Source: Helicobacter pylori (GTDB lineage Bacteria; Campylobacterota; Campylobacteria; Campylobacterales; Helicobacteraceae). From it: a DNA stretch of 64,000 nt. The notes under the pieces were generated by a model, which did not search any database, was not told where the DNA came from, and saw only the letters and a list, made by a program, of their open reading frames with translations. Where the stretch lies: assembly GCF_001653455.1 (NCBI RefSeq), contig NZ_CP011486.1:992001-1056000 (forward strand). The letters are read 5' to 3'. The position numbers were made by a program, and so were the translations under genes. Below, piece after piece: positions 8,138 through 17,617 of the stretch (the first letter of the stretch is position 1; every line of letters begins with the position of its first letter).

Positions 8138-9460
8138 TTAACGCAATTTTTTAACCGCTTTTTTCAAGCTGTCTAGCAAATAATCAATATCATTTATGGA
8201 ATGCGTGAAGTGCAAGCTCACTCTAAGCCATCCGGGTTTAGCGTTAAAATCGCTTGACTTTTGAGCGTTAAGATTCAATAAATCATGCCCATAAGGCCCC
8301 GCACAAGAGCAACCTGCCCGAGTTTCAATAGCGTATTCATAGCTTAAGACTCTCGCTAAATCATAAGGCGAAATCCCTCCAATATTAAAAGCCACCACCC
8401 CCACACGATGTGCTGTTAAATTCCCATAAATATTAATGGCGGGCAAATCTTTTAAGCCATGCATAAGCACTCTTAAAAGGTTGTTTTCTTTCTTATGGAT
8501 AAAATCCAAACCGCATTCATCTCTCAATTGATACGCCAAAGCGCTCCTATAAAATTGCAACAACCCTGGCGTGCCAAACTCTTCCCTCAAAGGCAATTCA
8601 TCAATAAATTCATGCCTTGTGTGGTTAGCGTATTTAATCACGCCCCCTGCACTAAAACTTGGGGCGATTTGAGTGTCAATCAAATCTTTAGAAATCCCCA
8701 AAAGACCGCACCCTCCAACACCCCCTAAAAGCTTATGGGGGGCATAAAAACCGGTTTGGTATTCGCAATCTTTAGGGTTAGCATGCGCGCTAAAATTCGC
8801 TAAATCCAAAGCCAAAGTGGCCTGATATTTCTTGCACAATGATGAAACTTCTTTTAAGGGCGTAAGAAGCCCCGTTACATTAGAAGCCGCGCTTATAGAA
8901 ACCAAACTATCAGGAGATTTTTTTAAATGCTGCTCTAAAATTTCTAAATCCAATAAGCCATGCTCATTTAAAGGGATACGCACCACCTCACACAAACCCT
9001 CACGCCAGCTAATTTCATTAGAATGATGCTCATAAGGCCCTACAATCACACGCTTCAAAGCCATATCTTTCAAATACGGCTCTAAATTTTTCTTCGTTTT
9101 TGAAGGGATGCACACCCCTAAAATTTCTTGAAACTTCTTAATCGCTGAACTCGCCCCATACCCTGCACTCAAAACGCAATGATTTTCGCTTAAATTTAAA
9201 GAGCGTTTTAACTTTTCTTGACATTCCTTTAAAAGCATGCCCATTAAAATCGCATGTTTAGAAGCGATAGAATGAGCGTTCGCATAATAAGGCAGTAAAG
9301 ATTTCACGCGCTTTTCCACTAAAGCACTCGCTAAACCTGAAGCCCCCCAGTCAAAATAAGACACCCCTTTTTTTAAAATAATACTGGATTTAACCTGCTC
9401 TAAAGGGCTTTCGTTAGGGTTGAGTAAGGGAGCGAAACTCCTATTTAAAAACGCTTGCAC
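8138..9460 (-). CDS. NifS/SufS-like cysteine desulfurase (class V aminotransferase fold)
   Basis: A PLP enzyme of 440 residues expected to take sulfur from cysteine for cofactor or tRNA thiolation. The PLP lysine is in YAPHKLLGGVGG near residue 242. An upstream His (PYEHHSNE, near 143) fits the ring-stacking residue of the fold. The catalytic-loop cysteine is in TRAGCSCAGPYG near 386, matching the RxGxxC pattern of SufS-type enzymes. H. pylori has a separate NifS/NifU pair elsewhere (HP0220/HP0221), so this HP0405-like protein is a second enzyme with no scaffold gene nearby. It follows the HIT-protein gene by 18 nt. Kynureninase-like or isopenicillin-epimerase-like roles are possible but less likely given the Cys loop. 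Confidence 0.82.
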   Translation of the reverse strand: MQAFLNRSFAPLLNPNESPLEQVKSSIILKKGVSYFDWGASGLASALVEKRVKSLLPYYANAHSIASKHAILMGMLLKECQEKLKRSLNLSENHCVLSAGYGASSAIKKFQEILGVCIPSKTKKNLEPYLKDMALKRVIVGPYEHHSNEISWREGLCEVVRIPLNEHGLLDLEILEQHLKKSPDSLVSISAASNVTGLLTPLKEVSSLCKKYQATLALDLANFSAHANPKDCEYQTGFYAPHKLLGGVGGCGLLGISKDLIDTQIAPSFSAGGVIKYANHTRHEFIDELPLREEFGTPGLLQFYRSALAYQLRDECGLDFIHKKENNLLRVLMHGLKDLPAINIYGNLTAHRVGVVAFNIGGISPYDLARVLSYEYAIETRAGCSCAGPYGHDLLNLNAQKSSDFNAKPGWLRVSLHFTHSINDIDYLLDSLKKAVKKLR

Positions 9461-9478
9461 GAAATACCACCAACGCTT

Positions 9479-9793
9479 TTAATGTTTATCTCCGCTTAAG
9501 ATATGAAAATGCAAATGCATCACCTCTTGCCCTGCGTTTTTACCCACATTCGTTAAAAGCTTGTAACCATTCTCTTTGATGCCCAATTTTTCCACCACTT
9601 CAAAAATAAAACTCGTCATTTGCGCCATAAGCTCTGGAGTGATGCCATTAAAATCTTGAATGCTTTTTTTAGGGATCACTAATGCATGCACTTTGGCTTT
9701 AGGGTTGATGTCATAAAAGGACAAAAAATGCTCGTTTTCTAAAATTTTAGAACAAGGGATTTCGCCCTTAATTATCTTTTCAAACACATTCAT
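9479..9793 (-). CDS. hinT: HIT-family nucleotide-binding protein (HinT-like)
   Basis: A complete 104-residue histidine-triad protein. The signature HLHFHIL lies near residue 94, preceded by GQEVM. The N-terminus MNVFEKIIKGEIPCSKI is the standard HinT start, although the usual zinc-site pattern is not obvious. HinT enzymes are purine nucleoside phosphoramidases that hydrolyse AMP-linked substrates in the cytoplasm. The gene is divergent from pheS across 80 nt and is the first gene of the leftward hinT-desulfurase-DUF3972 run. Confidence 0.92.
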   Translation of the reverse strand: MNVFEKIIKGEIPCSKILENEHFLSFYDINPKAKVHALVIPKKSIQDFNGITPELMAQMTSFIFEVVEKLGIKENGYKLLTNVGKNAGQEVMHLHFHILSGDKH

Positions 9794-9873
9794 GCTCTTT
9801 TTGCTCCCTTTTAAGGTTTTTCTTTTATTAAAGTTGTATTATAGCTTTTTAAAATAAAATATAAGGATAGGGA

Positions 9874-10860
9874 TTGCACACCTTAATAGAGCGATTAAAA
9901 AAGGTTACTAATAGCAAAGAATTAGAAGAAATGCGCTTGAACGCTTTGGGTAAAAAAGGGGTTTTTGCGGATAAATTCAACCAGCTCAAAAATCTAATCG
10001 GCGAAGAAAAAAACGCCTTTGCTAAAGAAATCCACCATTATAAACAAGCGTTTGAAAAAGCCTTTGAATTGAAAAAAAAGGCCATTGTAGAGCTTGAATT
10101 AGAAGAACGCTTGAAAAAAGAAAAAATTGATGTGAGTTTGTTTAACGCTATTAAAACAAGCTCTTCTCACCCTTTAAACTACACTAAAAATAAAATCATT
10201 GAATTTTTTACCCCTTTAGGATACAAGCTTGAAATCGGCTCTTTAGTGGAAGATGATTTCCATAATTTCAGCGCTTTAAACTTGCCCCCTTACCATCCAG
10301 CAAGAGATATGCAAGACACTTTCTACTTTAAAGATCACAAACTTTTAAGGACTCACACTTCGCCTGTGCAAATCCACACCATGCAAGAACAAACCCCCCC
10401 CATTAAAATGATTTGTTTGGGCGAAACCTTTAGGCGCGATTATGATTTGACCCACACGCCCATGTTCCATCAAATTGAAGGGCTTGTCGTGGATCAAAAA
10501 GGGAATATCCATTTCACGCATTTAAAGGGCGTGATAGAAGACTTTTTGCATTATTTCTTTGGCGGCGTGAAATTAAGGTGGCGCTCTAGCTTTTTCCCTT
10601 TCACAGAGCCTAGCGCTGAAGTGGATATTAGTTGCGTGTTTTGCAAGCAAGAAGGCTGTAGGGTTTGCTCGCATACAGGCTGGCTGGAAGTGTTAGGCTG
10701 TGGCATGGTCAATAATGCGGTGTTTGAAGCCATAGGGTATAAAGGCGTGAGCGGGTTTGCCTTTGGCATGGGGATTGAAAGGTTAGCCATGCTGACTTGT
10801 CAAATCAATGATTTGCGCAGTTTCTTTGAAACGGATTTGAGAGTGTTGGAGGGTTTTTAA
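9874..10860 (+). CDS. pheS: Phenylalanine-tRNA ligase alpha subunit
   Basis: The catalytic subunit of the alpha2-beta2 enzyme that charges tRNA-Phe. Residues 1-85 form the N-terminal coiled coil ([20 protein letters not shown]). The class II core follows: motif 2 around [18 protein letters not shown] and motif 3 at [12 protein letters not shown] near the end. The start is TTG at 9874, set by AAGGAT 6-11 nt upstream and by matching length (328 residues); no nearby ATG fits. It overlaps pheT by one nucleotide (TAATG), so the two subunits are probably translationally coupled. Confidence 0.97.
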   Translation: MHTLIERLKKVTNSKELEEMRLNALGKKGVFADKFNQLKNLIGEEKNAFAKEIHHYKQAFEKAFELKKKAIVELELEERLKKEKIDVSLFNAIKTSSSHPLNYTKNKIIEFFTPLGYKLEIGSLVEDDFHNFSALNLPPYHPARDMQDTFYFKDHKLLRTHTSPVQIHTMQEQTPPIKMICLGETFRRDYDLTHTPMFHQIEGLVVDQKGNIHFTHLKGVIEDFLHYFFGGVKLRWRSSFFPFTEPSAEVDISCVFCKQEGCRVCSHTGWLEVLGCGMVNNAVFEAIGYKGVSGFAFGMGIERLAMLTCQINDLRSFFETDLRVLEGF

Positions 10861-13151
10861 TGAAGTTAAGCGTTAATGATTTGAATGTTTTTGTCAATAC
10901 GCCTAAAGATATAGCCAAACTCTGTGAAAATTTGAGTTGCTTGGGTTTAGAAGTGGAAAGTTGTGTTTTTTGTGCCGCTCCTAAAAATGTGGTTGTGGGC
11001 AAGGTTTTAGAAAAAGCCCCCCATAAAAACGCCGAAAAACTCAGCGTGTGTCAAGTGGATATTGGTAAGGAAGTGTTGCAAATCGTGTGCGGGGCTAAAA
11101 ATGTTGTAAAAGATCAATTCGTGCCGGTCGCTTTGAAAGGGGCGATAATAGGCTCAACAACAATCGCTAAAACTGAGCTTAGGGGGGTTGAAAGCTATGG
11201 GATGATTTGTTCTAGCACTGAATTAGGCTTTCCTAAAATCAATGATGGTATTTTGGAATTAGATGAGAGCGTTGGGGAGTTAGTTTTAGGGAAAGAATTG
11301 AATGAATACACCCTTTTTAACACGCATGTTTTAGAAATTTCATTGACCCCCAATCGTGGGGATTGTTTGAGCGTTTTAGGCGTTGCTAGAGAAATTAGTG
11401 CATTTTACAACACGCCCCTAAAACCGATTAAAGCTTTAAATTTTACGCCAAAAAGCGATTCAATTGCGCTTGATATTGATAAAAATATCCAGTCGCATTT
11501 GGCTTATTATTTGATTTGCAACCATTCTTTAAAAACCCCTTTAAGCATCAAGCTTTCACTCGCTCACAATAACGCCTTAAGCGAGAACGATCTAAACAAT
11601 TTCATAGAATTTGGCATGCATTTTAGTGGGGTGATAATGAACGCTTATCATTTGAACGCTTATAGCCTAAATACCCCTATTGATTTAAGCGTCAAAAACG
11701 ATGAAAATCACCTTGAAAGCGTGTATATTAACCAACAAAAACTCTCCACTATCGCTATCAAGCATCAAAATCAAAACCATTTAAGCGAGTATTTGCTTTT
11801 AGAAGCGAGTTATACCGATCCTATCAGCTTGTCTTTAAAATTGCACGCCCTAAAAGACAAAACGCTCCAAAAAGACAACGCCCTTGTTTATAGAAGCGCT
11901 AGGGGGAGCAACCCTAATTTATTAGACGGCTTGAATTTTTTAAGCGTCCGTTTAAAAGCTGCTATTTTAGAAAGCAAACAAACCCAGCACCCTTTAAAAA
12001 ACCACGCCCTCACATTCACAGTTGAAGATATTACCGAAATTTTAGGGCTTGTTGTAGAGGCAGAAAAAATTCAAAACATTTTAAAAAATTTAGGCTTTGA
12101 AGTTACCATCAAAGGGTCAAATATAGAAGTTATAACGCCCAACTTCAGGCATGATATTAAAACGATCCAAGATATTGCTGAAGAAATCTTACGCTTTTTA
12201 GGGATTGATCATTTGATTTCTAAACCCCTTCATTGTGTCAGCAGTAAAAATTCAAACCCCCATTACGAAACGCACCGCTTTTTTGAAAACCTTAAACACA
12301 AGGCTCTCGCTTGCGGATTTAAAGAAGTAGTCCATTATGTGTTCTATTCTAAAGAAAAACAACAAAAACTGGGCTTTGAAGTTTTAGAAGATCCCCTAGA
12401 ATTGCAAAACCCTATCACAACGGATCTCAACACCCTTAGAACAAGCCTTGTTTGCGGGCTTTTAGACGCAAGCTTAAGGAATAAAAATTTAGGGTTTAAA
12501 AGCATAGCTTTGTATGAAAAAGGAAGCGTGTATAACTCTAAAAGAGACGAAATCCAAAAATTAGGCTTTTTAGCGAGTGGCTTGCAAACTAAAGAAAGCT
12601 ACCCTTACGCTAAAGGCAAGGCGTGGGATTTTTACTCTTTTGCCGAATGCGTTTCAAAAATTATAGGGGATTTTAGCTTGGAAAAACTAGACACCAAAAC
12701 CCCCATTAACCACCCTTACCAGAGCGCTAAAATCATTCAAAATAATGAAATTATAGGCGTAATCGCCAAAATCCACCCTAAAGTGATCCAAGAAATGGAT
12801 CTGTTTGAAAGCTATTATGCTGAAATAGACGCTTCTAAACTCAAGCGCCCTACCATGTTATTAAAGCCCTTTAGCATTTACCCTAGCAGTGTTAGGGATT
12901 TAACTTTAATCATTGATGAGAATACCGCTTTTAGCGAGATTAAAAAAGCTCTAAAAGACGCTCAAATCCTTAATTTAAGCGAAATTTTACCCCTTGATAT
13001 TTTTAAAGAAAACAATAACGCCATAGCTTTAAGCGTGCGTTGCGTGATCCATTCTTTAGAAAAAACCCTAAATGATGAAGAAGTCAATTTGGCCGTGCAA
13101 AGAGCGCTAGAAATTTTAGAAAAAAATTTTAACGCCCGCCTCAAAGGATAA
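10860..13151 (+). CDS. pheT: Phenylalanine-tRNA ligase beta subunit
   Basis: The 763-residue non-catalytic subunit that binds tRNA and edits Tyr-tRNA-Phe. An EMAP-like tRNA-binding domain spans about 40-150 (VVGKVLEKAPHKNAEKLSVC). B3/B4 editing and B5 regions follow, and a ferredoxin-like anticodon-binding domain ends the protein (FSIYPSSVRDLTLIIDENT onward). The length is at the lower end for the family (about 780-795). Its ATG overlaps the pheS stop. Downstream, aroA starts after 24 nt. Confidence 0.97.
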   Translation: MKLSVNDLNVFVNTPKDIAKLCENLSCLGLEVESCVFCAAPKNVVVGKVLEKAPHKNAEKLSVCQVDIGKEVLQIVCGAKNVVKDQFVPVALKGAIIGSTTIAKTELRGVESYGMICSSTELGFPKINDGILELDESVGELVLGKELNEYTLFNTHVLEISLTPNRGDCLSVLGVAREISAFYNTPLKPIKALNFTPKSDSIALDIDKNIQSHLAYYLICNHSLKTPLSIKLSLAHNNALSENDLNNFIEFGMHFSGVIMNAYHLNAYSLNTPIDLSVKNDENHLESVYINQQKLSTIAIKHQNQNHLSEYLLLEASYTDPISLSLKLHALKDKTLQKDNALVYRSARGSNPNLLDGLNFLSVRLKAAILESKQTQHPLKNHALTFTVEDITEILGLVVEAEKIQNILKNLGFEVTIKGSNIEVITPNFRHDIKTIQDIAEEILRFLGIDHLISKPLHCVSSKNSNPHYETHRFFENLKHKALACGFKEVVHYVFYSKEKQQKLGFEVLEDPLELQNPITTDLNTLRTSLVCGLLDASLRNKNLGFKSIALYEKGSVYNSKRDEIQKLGFLASGLQTKESYPYAKGKAWDFYSFAECVSKIIGDFSLEKLDTKTPINHPYQSAKIIQNNEIIGVIAKIHPKVIQEMDLFESYYAEIDASKLKRPTMLLKPFSIYPSSVRDLTLIIDENTAFSEIKKALKDAQILNLSEILPLDIFKENNNAIALSVRCVIHSLEKTLNDEEVNLAVQRALEILEKNFNARLKG

Positions 13152-13175
13152 TAAGGATAAGATAAAGGATAGCAT

Positions 13176-14465
13176 TTGATAGAACTTGATATTAACGCTA
13201 GCGACAAATCGCTCTCGCACAGAGCCGTCATTTTTAGCCTGCTCGCTAAAAAGCCTTGTGTTGTGCGGAATTTTTTAATGGGAGAAGATTGCTTAAGTTC
13301 TTTAGAAATCGCTCAAAATTTAGGGGCTAGAGTGGAAAATACCGCCAAAAATTCTTTTAAAATCACGCCCCCACCGGCTTTAAAAGAGCCTAACAAGATT
13401 TTAAATTGCAACAATTCTGGCACCAGCATGCGTTTATACAGCGGGCTTTTAAGCGCTCAAAAAGGGCTTTTTGTTTTAAGCGGGGACAATTCCTTAAACG
13501 CACGCCCCATGAAAAGAATCATTGAGCCTTTAAAGGCTTTTGGGGCAAAGATTTTAGGGAGAGAGGATAACCATTTCGCCCCTTTAGCGATCTTAGGGAG
13601 CCCTTTAAAAGCTTGCAACTATGAAAGCCCTATCGCTTCAGCCCAAGTCAAAAGCGCTTTTATTTTAAGCGCCTTACAAGCTCAAGGTATAAGCACCTAT
13701 AAAGAAAGCGAGCTTAGCCGTAACCACACAGAAATCATGCTTAAAAGTTTGGGGGCTAATATTAAAGATCAAGACGGCATTTTAAAAATTTCGCCCCTAG
13801 AAAAACCCCTAGAAGCTTTTGATTTTACGATAGCCAATGACCCGTCTAGCGCGTTTTTTTTCGCTCTCGCTTGCACTATTGTGCCAAAAAGCCGCCTTCT
13901 TTTAAAAAATGTCCTGCTCAACCCCACTCGCATAGAAGCTTTTGAAGTTTTAAAAAAAATGGGCGCTCATATAGAGTATGTTATCCAATCCAAAGATTTA
14001 GAAATTACAGGCGATATTTATATAGAACATGCCCCTTTAAAAGCGATCACTATTGATCAAAATATCGCCAGCCTTATTGATGAAATCCCTGCTTTAGGTA
14101 TCGCTATGCTTTTTGCAAAAGGTCAAAGCATGGTTAAAAACGCTAAAGATTTACGATCTAAAGAAAGCGATAGGATCAAAGCGCTTATTTCTAACTTGAA
14201 AGCTTTAGAAATTGAATGCGAAGAGTTTGAAGACGGGTTCTATATAGAGGGTTTAGAAGATATAAGCCAGTTAAAACAACGCTTTTCTCAAAAAAAACCC
14301 CCTATTATCAAAAGCTTTAATGACCACAGGATCGCCATGAGTTTTGCTATTTTAACTTTAATGTTGCCTTTAGAAATTGATAATTTAGAATGCGCAAACA
14401 TTTCTTTTCCGCAATTCAAACATTTACTTAACCTATTCAAAAAAGGGAGTTTTCATGGAAATTAA
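13176..14465 (+). CDS. aroA: 3-phosphoshikimate 1-carboxyvinyltransferase (EPSP synthase)
   Basis: The shikimate-pathway enzyme joining shikimate-3-phosphate and PEP. The family motifs are present: NASDKSLSHRAVIFS at the N-terminus, LNCNNSGTSMRLYSGLL near 75, the DEIPAL segment near 305 and FNDHRIAMSFAIL near 385. The start is TTG with AAGGATA upstream. The protein begins directly at the shikimate-phosphate loop, shorter at the N-terminus than E. coli AroA, as recalled for H. pylori. Its 3' end overlaps ispH by 11 nt, indicating coupled translation. Confidence 0.96.
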   Translation: MIELDINASDKSLSHRAVIFSLLAKKPCVVRNFLMGEDCLSSLEIAQNLGARVENTAKNSFKITPPPALKEPNKILNCNNSGTSMRLYSGLLSAQKGLFVLSGDNSLNARPMKRIIEPLKAFGAKILGREDNHFAPLAILGSPLKACNYESPIASAQVKSAFILSALQAQGISTYKESELSRNHTEIMLKSLGANIKDQDGILKISPLEKPLEAFDFTIANDPSSAFFFALACTIVPKSRLLLKNVLLNPTRIEAFEVLKKMGAHIEYVIQSKDLEITGDIYIEHAPLKAITIDQNIASLIDEIPALGIAMLFAKGQSMVKNAKDLRSKESDRIKALISNLKALEIECEEFEDGFYIEGLEDISQLKQRFSQKKPPIIKSFNDHRIAMSFAILTLMLPLEIDNLECANISFPQFKHLLNLFKKGSFHGN

Positions 14466-15279
14466 AATGGCTAAGGATTATGGTTTTTGTTTTGGCGTCA
14501 AAAGAGCGATACAAATCGCTGAAAAAAATCAAAACAGCTTGATTTTTGGATCGCTCATCCATAACGCTAAAGAAATCAATCGTTTGGAAAAAAACTTCAA
14601 TGTGAAAATTGAAGAAGATCCCAAAAAAATCCCTAAAGACAAGAGCGTGATCATAAGAACCCATGGCATTCCCAAACAAGATTTAGAATATTTGAAAAAT
14701 AAGGGGGTCAAAATCACTGATGCGACTTGCCCGTATGTGATCAAACCCCAACAAATCGTAGAATCCATGAGTAAAGAAGGGTATCAAATCGTGCTTTTTG
14801 GGGACATTAACCACCCTGAAGTCAAGGGCGTGATCAGCTATGCGACTAACCAGGCTTTAGTGATCAATTCTTTAGAAGAATTGCAAGAAAAAAAGCTCCA
14901 ACGAAAAGTGGCGCTAGTCTCTCAAACCACCAAACAAACCCCCAAACTCTTGCAGATCGCTTCTTATTTGATTGAAAGATGCACTGAAGTGCGTATTTTT
15001 AACACGATTTGCAACGCCACCTCCTACAACCAAAAAGCCGCTTTGGATTTGAGTAAGGAAGTGGATATTATGATAGTCGTAGGCGGTAAAACTTCTTCAA
15101 ACACCAAACAGCTCTTAAGCATCGCCAAACAGCATTGCAAGGACAGCTACCTAGTGGAAGATGAAAACGAATTGGAAATAGCGTGGTTTAAGGATAAAAA
15201 ATTGTGCGGGATTACCGCTGGGGCTTCCACGCCGGATTGGATTATAGAAAATGTCAAGCAAAAAATTAGCACGATTTAA
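14455..15279 (+). CDS. ispH: 4-hydroxy-3-methylbut-2-enyl diphosphate reductase
   Basis: The last enzyme of the MEP isoprenoid pathway (formerly LytB), making IPP and DMAPP. The three cluster cysteines are in DYGFCFGVKRA (near residue 12), DATCPYV (near 97) and NTICNATSYN (near 186). The substrate-binding THGI and SQTT segments are also seen. At 274 residues it is shorter than the enterobacterial enzyme but complete. The start overlaps the end of aroA by 11 nt, with GGGAG upstream. A 120-nt gap with its own promoter precedes rpsA. Confidence 0.96.
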   Translation: MEIKMAKDYGFCFGVKRAIQIAEKNQNSLIFGSLIHNAKEINRLEKNFNVKIEEDPKKIPKDKSVIIRTHGIPKQDLEYLKNKGVKITDATCPYVIKPQQIVESMSKEGYQIVLFGDINHPEVKGVISYATNQALVINSLEELQEKKLQRKVALVSQTTKQTPKLLQIASYLIERCTEVRIFNTICNATSYNQKAALDLSKEVDIMIVVGGKTSSNTKQLLSIAKQHCKDSYLVEDENELEIAWFKDKKLCGITAGASTPDWIIENVKQKISTI

Positions 15280-15352
15280 CACATTTTGAAAATTTTCTTT
15301 AAAAAAACCGCTTATTATTAGTTTTTAAACGATTTTGTAAGCTAAAAAAGGA

Positions 15353-15358
15353 TACAAT
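15353..15358 (+). promoter_or_regulatory. Putative -10 box for rpsA
   Basis: TACAAT in the A/T-rich ispH-rpsA spacer, about 42 nt before the rpsA ATG. It suggests rpsA can be transcribed separately from the aroA-ispH run. Confidence 0.45.
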
Positions 15359-15399
15359 GCCCTTAAGGATTTTATATTTATTTTATAGTAAGGCAGTCA

Positions 15400-17061
15400 A
15401 TGAGTAAGGTAACAGATCATCAGAACTTTAATGACGAGGAGGAAGACTTCGCAAAACTTTTAGAAAAAGAAGAAGAAGCCCTAGAAAAAGGCACTATCAA
15501 AGAAGGGTTAATCGTTTCCATCAATGAAGATGAGGGTTATGCCATGGTGAGCGTGGGCGGTAAGACAGAAGGCCGTTTGGCTTTGAGCGAAATCAAAGAT
15601 GAAAAAGGGCAGTTGTTGTATCACAAAAATGATTTTATTAAGGTGCATGTCTCTGAAAAAGGCGAACGCCCTAGCGTTTCTTATAAAAAGGCCATCTCCC
15701 AACAAAAAGTTCAAGCCAAAATTGAAGAATTAGGCGAAAATTACGAAAACGCCATTATTGAGGGCAAGATTGTAGGCAAGAATAAAGGGGGTTATATCGT
15801 GGAGTCCCAAGGCGTGGAGTATTTTCTCTCCCGCTCGCACTCTTCTTTAAAGAATGACGCAAACCACATCGGCAAACGCATTAAAGCATGCATCATTCGT
15901 GTGGATAAAGAAAACCACTCTATCAATATTTCTCGCAAACGATTCTTTGAAGTCAATGACAAACGACAGCTTGAGATTTCTAAAGAGTTATTAGAAGCTA
16001 CAGAGCCGGTGTTAGGGGTTGTGCGCCAGATCACCCCATTTGGTATTTTTGTAGAAGTTAAAGGGATTGAGGGCTTAGTCCATTATTCTGAAATCAGCCA
16101 TAAGGGTCCGGTCAATCCTGAGAAATACTACAAAGAGGGCGATGAAGTCTATGTCAAAGCTATCGCTTATGATGAGGAAAAAAGGCGTCTTTCACTCTCC
16201 ATAAAAGCGACCATAGAAGACCCATGGGAAGAGATTCAAGACAAATTAAAACCCGGATACGCCATTAAGGTCGTGGTGAGCAATATTGAAAATTATGGGG
16301 TGTTTGTGGATATTGGGAATGATATTGAAGGCTTTTTGCATGTTTCTGAAATCTCTTGGGATAAGAATGTCAGCCACCCTAGCAACTACTTGAAAGTGGG
16401 GCAAGAGATTGATGTCAAAATCATTGATATTGATCCTAAAAACCGCCGCTTGAGAGTTTCTTTAAAACAACTCACCAACAGACCCTTTGATGTTTTTGAG
16501 ACTAAATACCAAGTGGGCGATGTTATAGAGGGCAAGGTAGCGACTCTAACGGATTTTGGGGCGTTTTTAAATCTGGGTGGGGTGGATGGTTTGCTCCACA
16601 ACCACGACGCTTTTTGGGATAAAGATAAAAAATGCAAAGACCACTATAAAATTGGCGATGCGATCAAAGTGAAAATCCTTAAAATCAACAAAAAAGATAA
16701 AAAGATTTCTTTGAGTGCGAAACACTTGGTTGCTTCCCCTACAGAAGAATTCGCTCAAAAGCATAAGATAGACAGCGTGATCCAAGGTAAAGTGGTGAGC
16801 ATCAAGGATTTTGGCGTCTTTATCCATGCTGATGGCATTGATGTGTTGATCAAAAATGAAGATTTAAACCCCTTAAAAAAAGATGAAATTAAAATGGGGC
16901 AAGAAATCACTTGCGTGGTTGTTGCAATTGAAAAGTCCAACAACAAAGTGCGCGCTTCCGTGCATAGGCTAGAGCGTAAAAAAGAAAAAGAAGAATTGCA
17001 AGCCTTTAACACGAGCGATGACAAAATGACTTTAGGGGATATTCTTAAAGAAAAACTCTAA
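15400..17061 (+). CDS. rpsA: 30S ribosomal protein S1
   Basis: An RNA-binding ribosomal protein of 553 residues. Six S1 (OB-fold) repeats begin roughly at residues 32, 116, 203, 288, 374 and 460; repeats 3-6 are the most typical (TPFGIFVEVKGIEGLVHYSE, NYGVFVDIGNDIEGFLHVSE). The N-terminus is acidic (NDEEEDFAKLLEKEEEALEK), as in S1 domains that dock on protein S2. It is the usual size for bacterial S1. It is followed after 28 nt by a small membrane-anchored protein gene. Confidence 0.97.
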   Translation: MSKVTDHQNFNDEEEDFAKLLEKEEEALEKGTIKEGLIVSINEDEGYAMVSVGGKTEGRLALSEIKDEKGQLLYHKNDFIKVHVSEKGERPSVSYKKAISQQKVQAKIEELGENYENAIIEGKIVGKNKGGYIVESQGVEYFLSRSHSSLKNDANHIGKRIKACIIRVDKENHSINISRKRFFEVNDKRQLEISKELLEATEPVLGVVRQITPFGIFVEVKGIEGLVHYSEISHKGPVNPEKYYKEGDEVYVKAIAYDEEKRRLSLSIKATIEDPWEEIQDKLKPGYAIKVVVSNIENYGVFVDIGNDIEGFLHVSEISWDKNVSHPSNYLKVGQEIDVKIIDIDPKNRRLRVSLKQLTNRPFDVFETKYQVGDVIEGKVATLTDFGAFLNLGGVDGLLHNHDAFWDKDKKCKDHYKIGDAIKVKILKINKKDKKISLSAKHLVASPTEEFAQKHKIDSVIQGKVVSIKDFGVFIHADGIDVLIKNEDLNPLKKDEIKMGQEITCVVVAIEKSNNKVRASVHRLERKKEKEELQAFNTSDDKMTLGDILKEKL

Positions 17062-17089
17062 AAGTTTGATTTAAAAACACGAGAATGGC

Positions 17090-17602
17090 ATGAGATTTAA
17101 GAGTGTTGTTGCTTTTATCTCTTTAGCTGTCGCTCTTGGCGTTTTAGCCTATTTGTTTTTGAGCGTTAAAAAAGAAATCCCTGCTGTCTCTTTTACCCAT
17201 CAAAACCCATCTCAAACAGAAAAAAGCCATGACATTAACCTAGAAGAAAGCCCTAATAACCCTAATGAAAGCGCTAACAACCCCCCTAACGAAGAAACCC
17301 ATAACAACACCCTTTCTCAAAACCTTGATGCACAAGATTCCATCAATTACCCTGTCATAGAGCATCATTTTGAAGTTGCTTTTGAAGAGAAAAAAAGGGA
17401 ATATTCAAAGCTTATCATTAAAGATTTAAAGGGTTATCAATTCTTGTGCTTGAAAGAAATCCTCAAAAAAGAACAAATTGATTACGCTTATGACAACACC
17501 AACAACCAATCTAATCTCATCATCTATTTAGATGAAAATAAAAAAGAACGCTTTTTAGCTGATTTAGACTACTATAAAATACGCTATCATGCTGTTTTTT
17601 AA
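17090..17602 (+). CDS. Membrane-anchored protein of unknown function (HP0398-like)
   Basis: 170 residues. One N-terminal membrane segment (VVAFISLAVALGVLAYLFL) is followed by an Asn/Glu/Pro-rich linker of about 60 residues, then a compact C-terminal domain from about residue 95 (HHFEVAFEEKKREYSKLI). The topology suggests a bitopic inner-membrane protein with its C-terminal domain in the periplasm. I recognise no family. It lies between rpsA and serA with spacers of 28 and 15 nt, so it is likely co-transcribed. Confidence 0.72.
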   Translation: MRFKSVVAFISLAVALGVLAYLFLSVKKEIPAVSFTHQNPSQTEKSHDINLEESPNNPNESANNPPNEETHNNTLSQNLDAQDSINYPVIEHHFEVAFEEKKREYSKLIIKDLKGYQFLCLKEILKKEQIDYAYDNTNNQSNLIIYLDENKKERFLADLDYYKIRYHAVF

Positions 17603-17617
17603 ATTCAAAGGATAAAA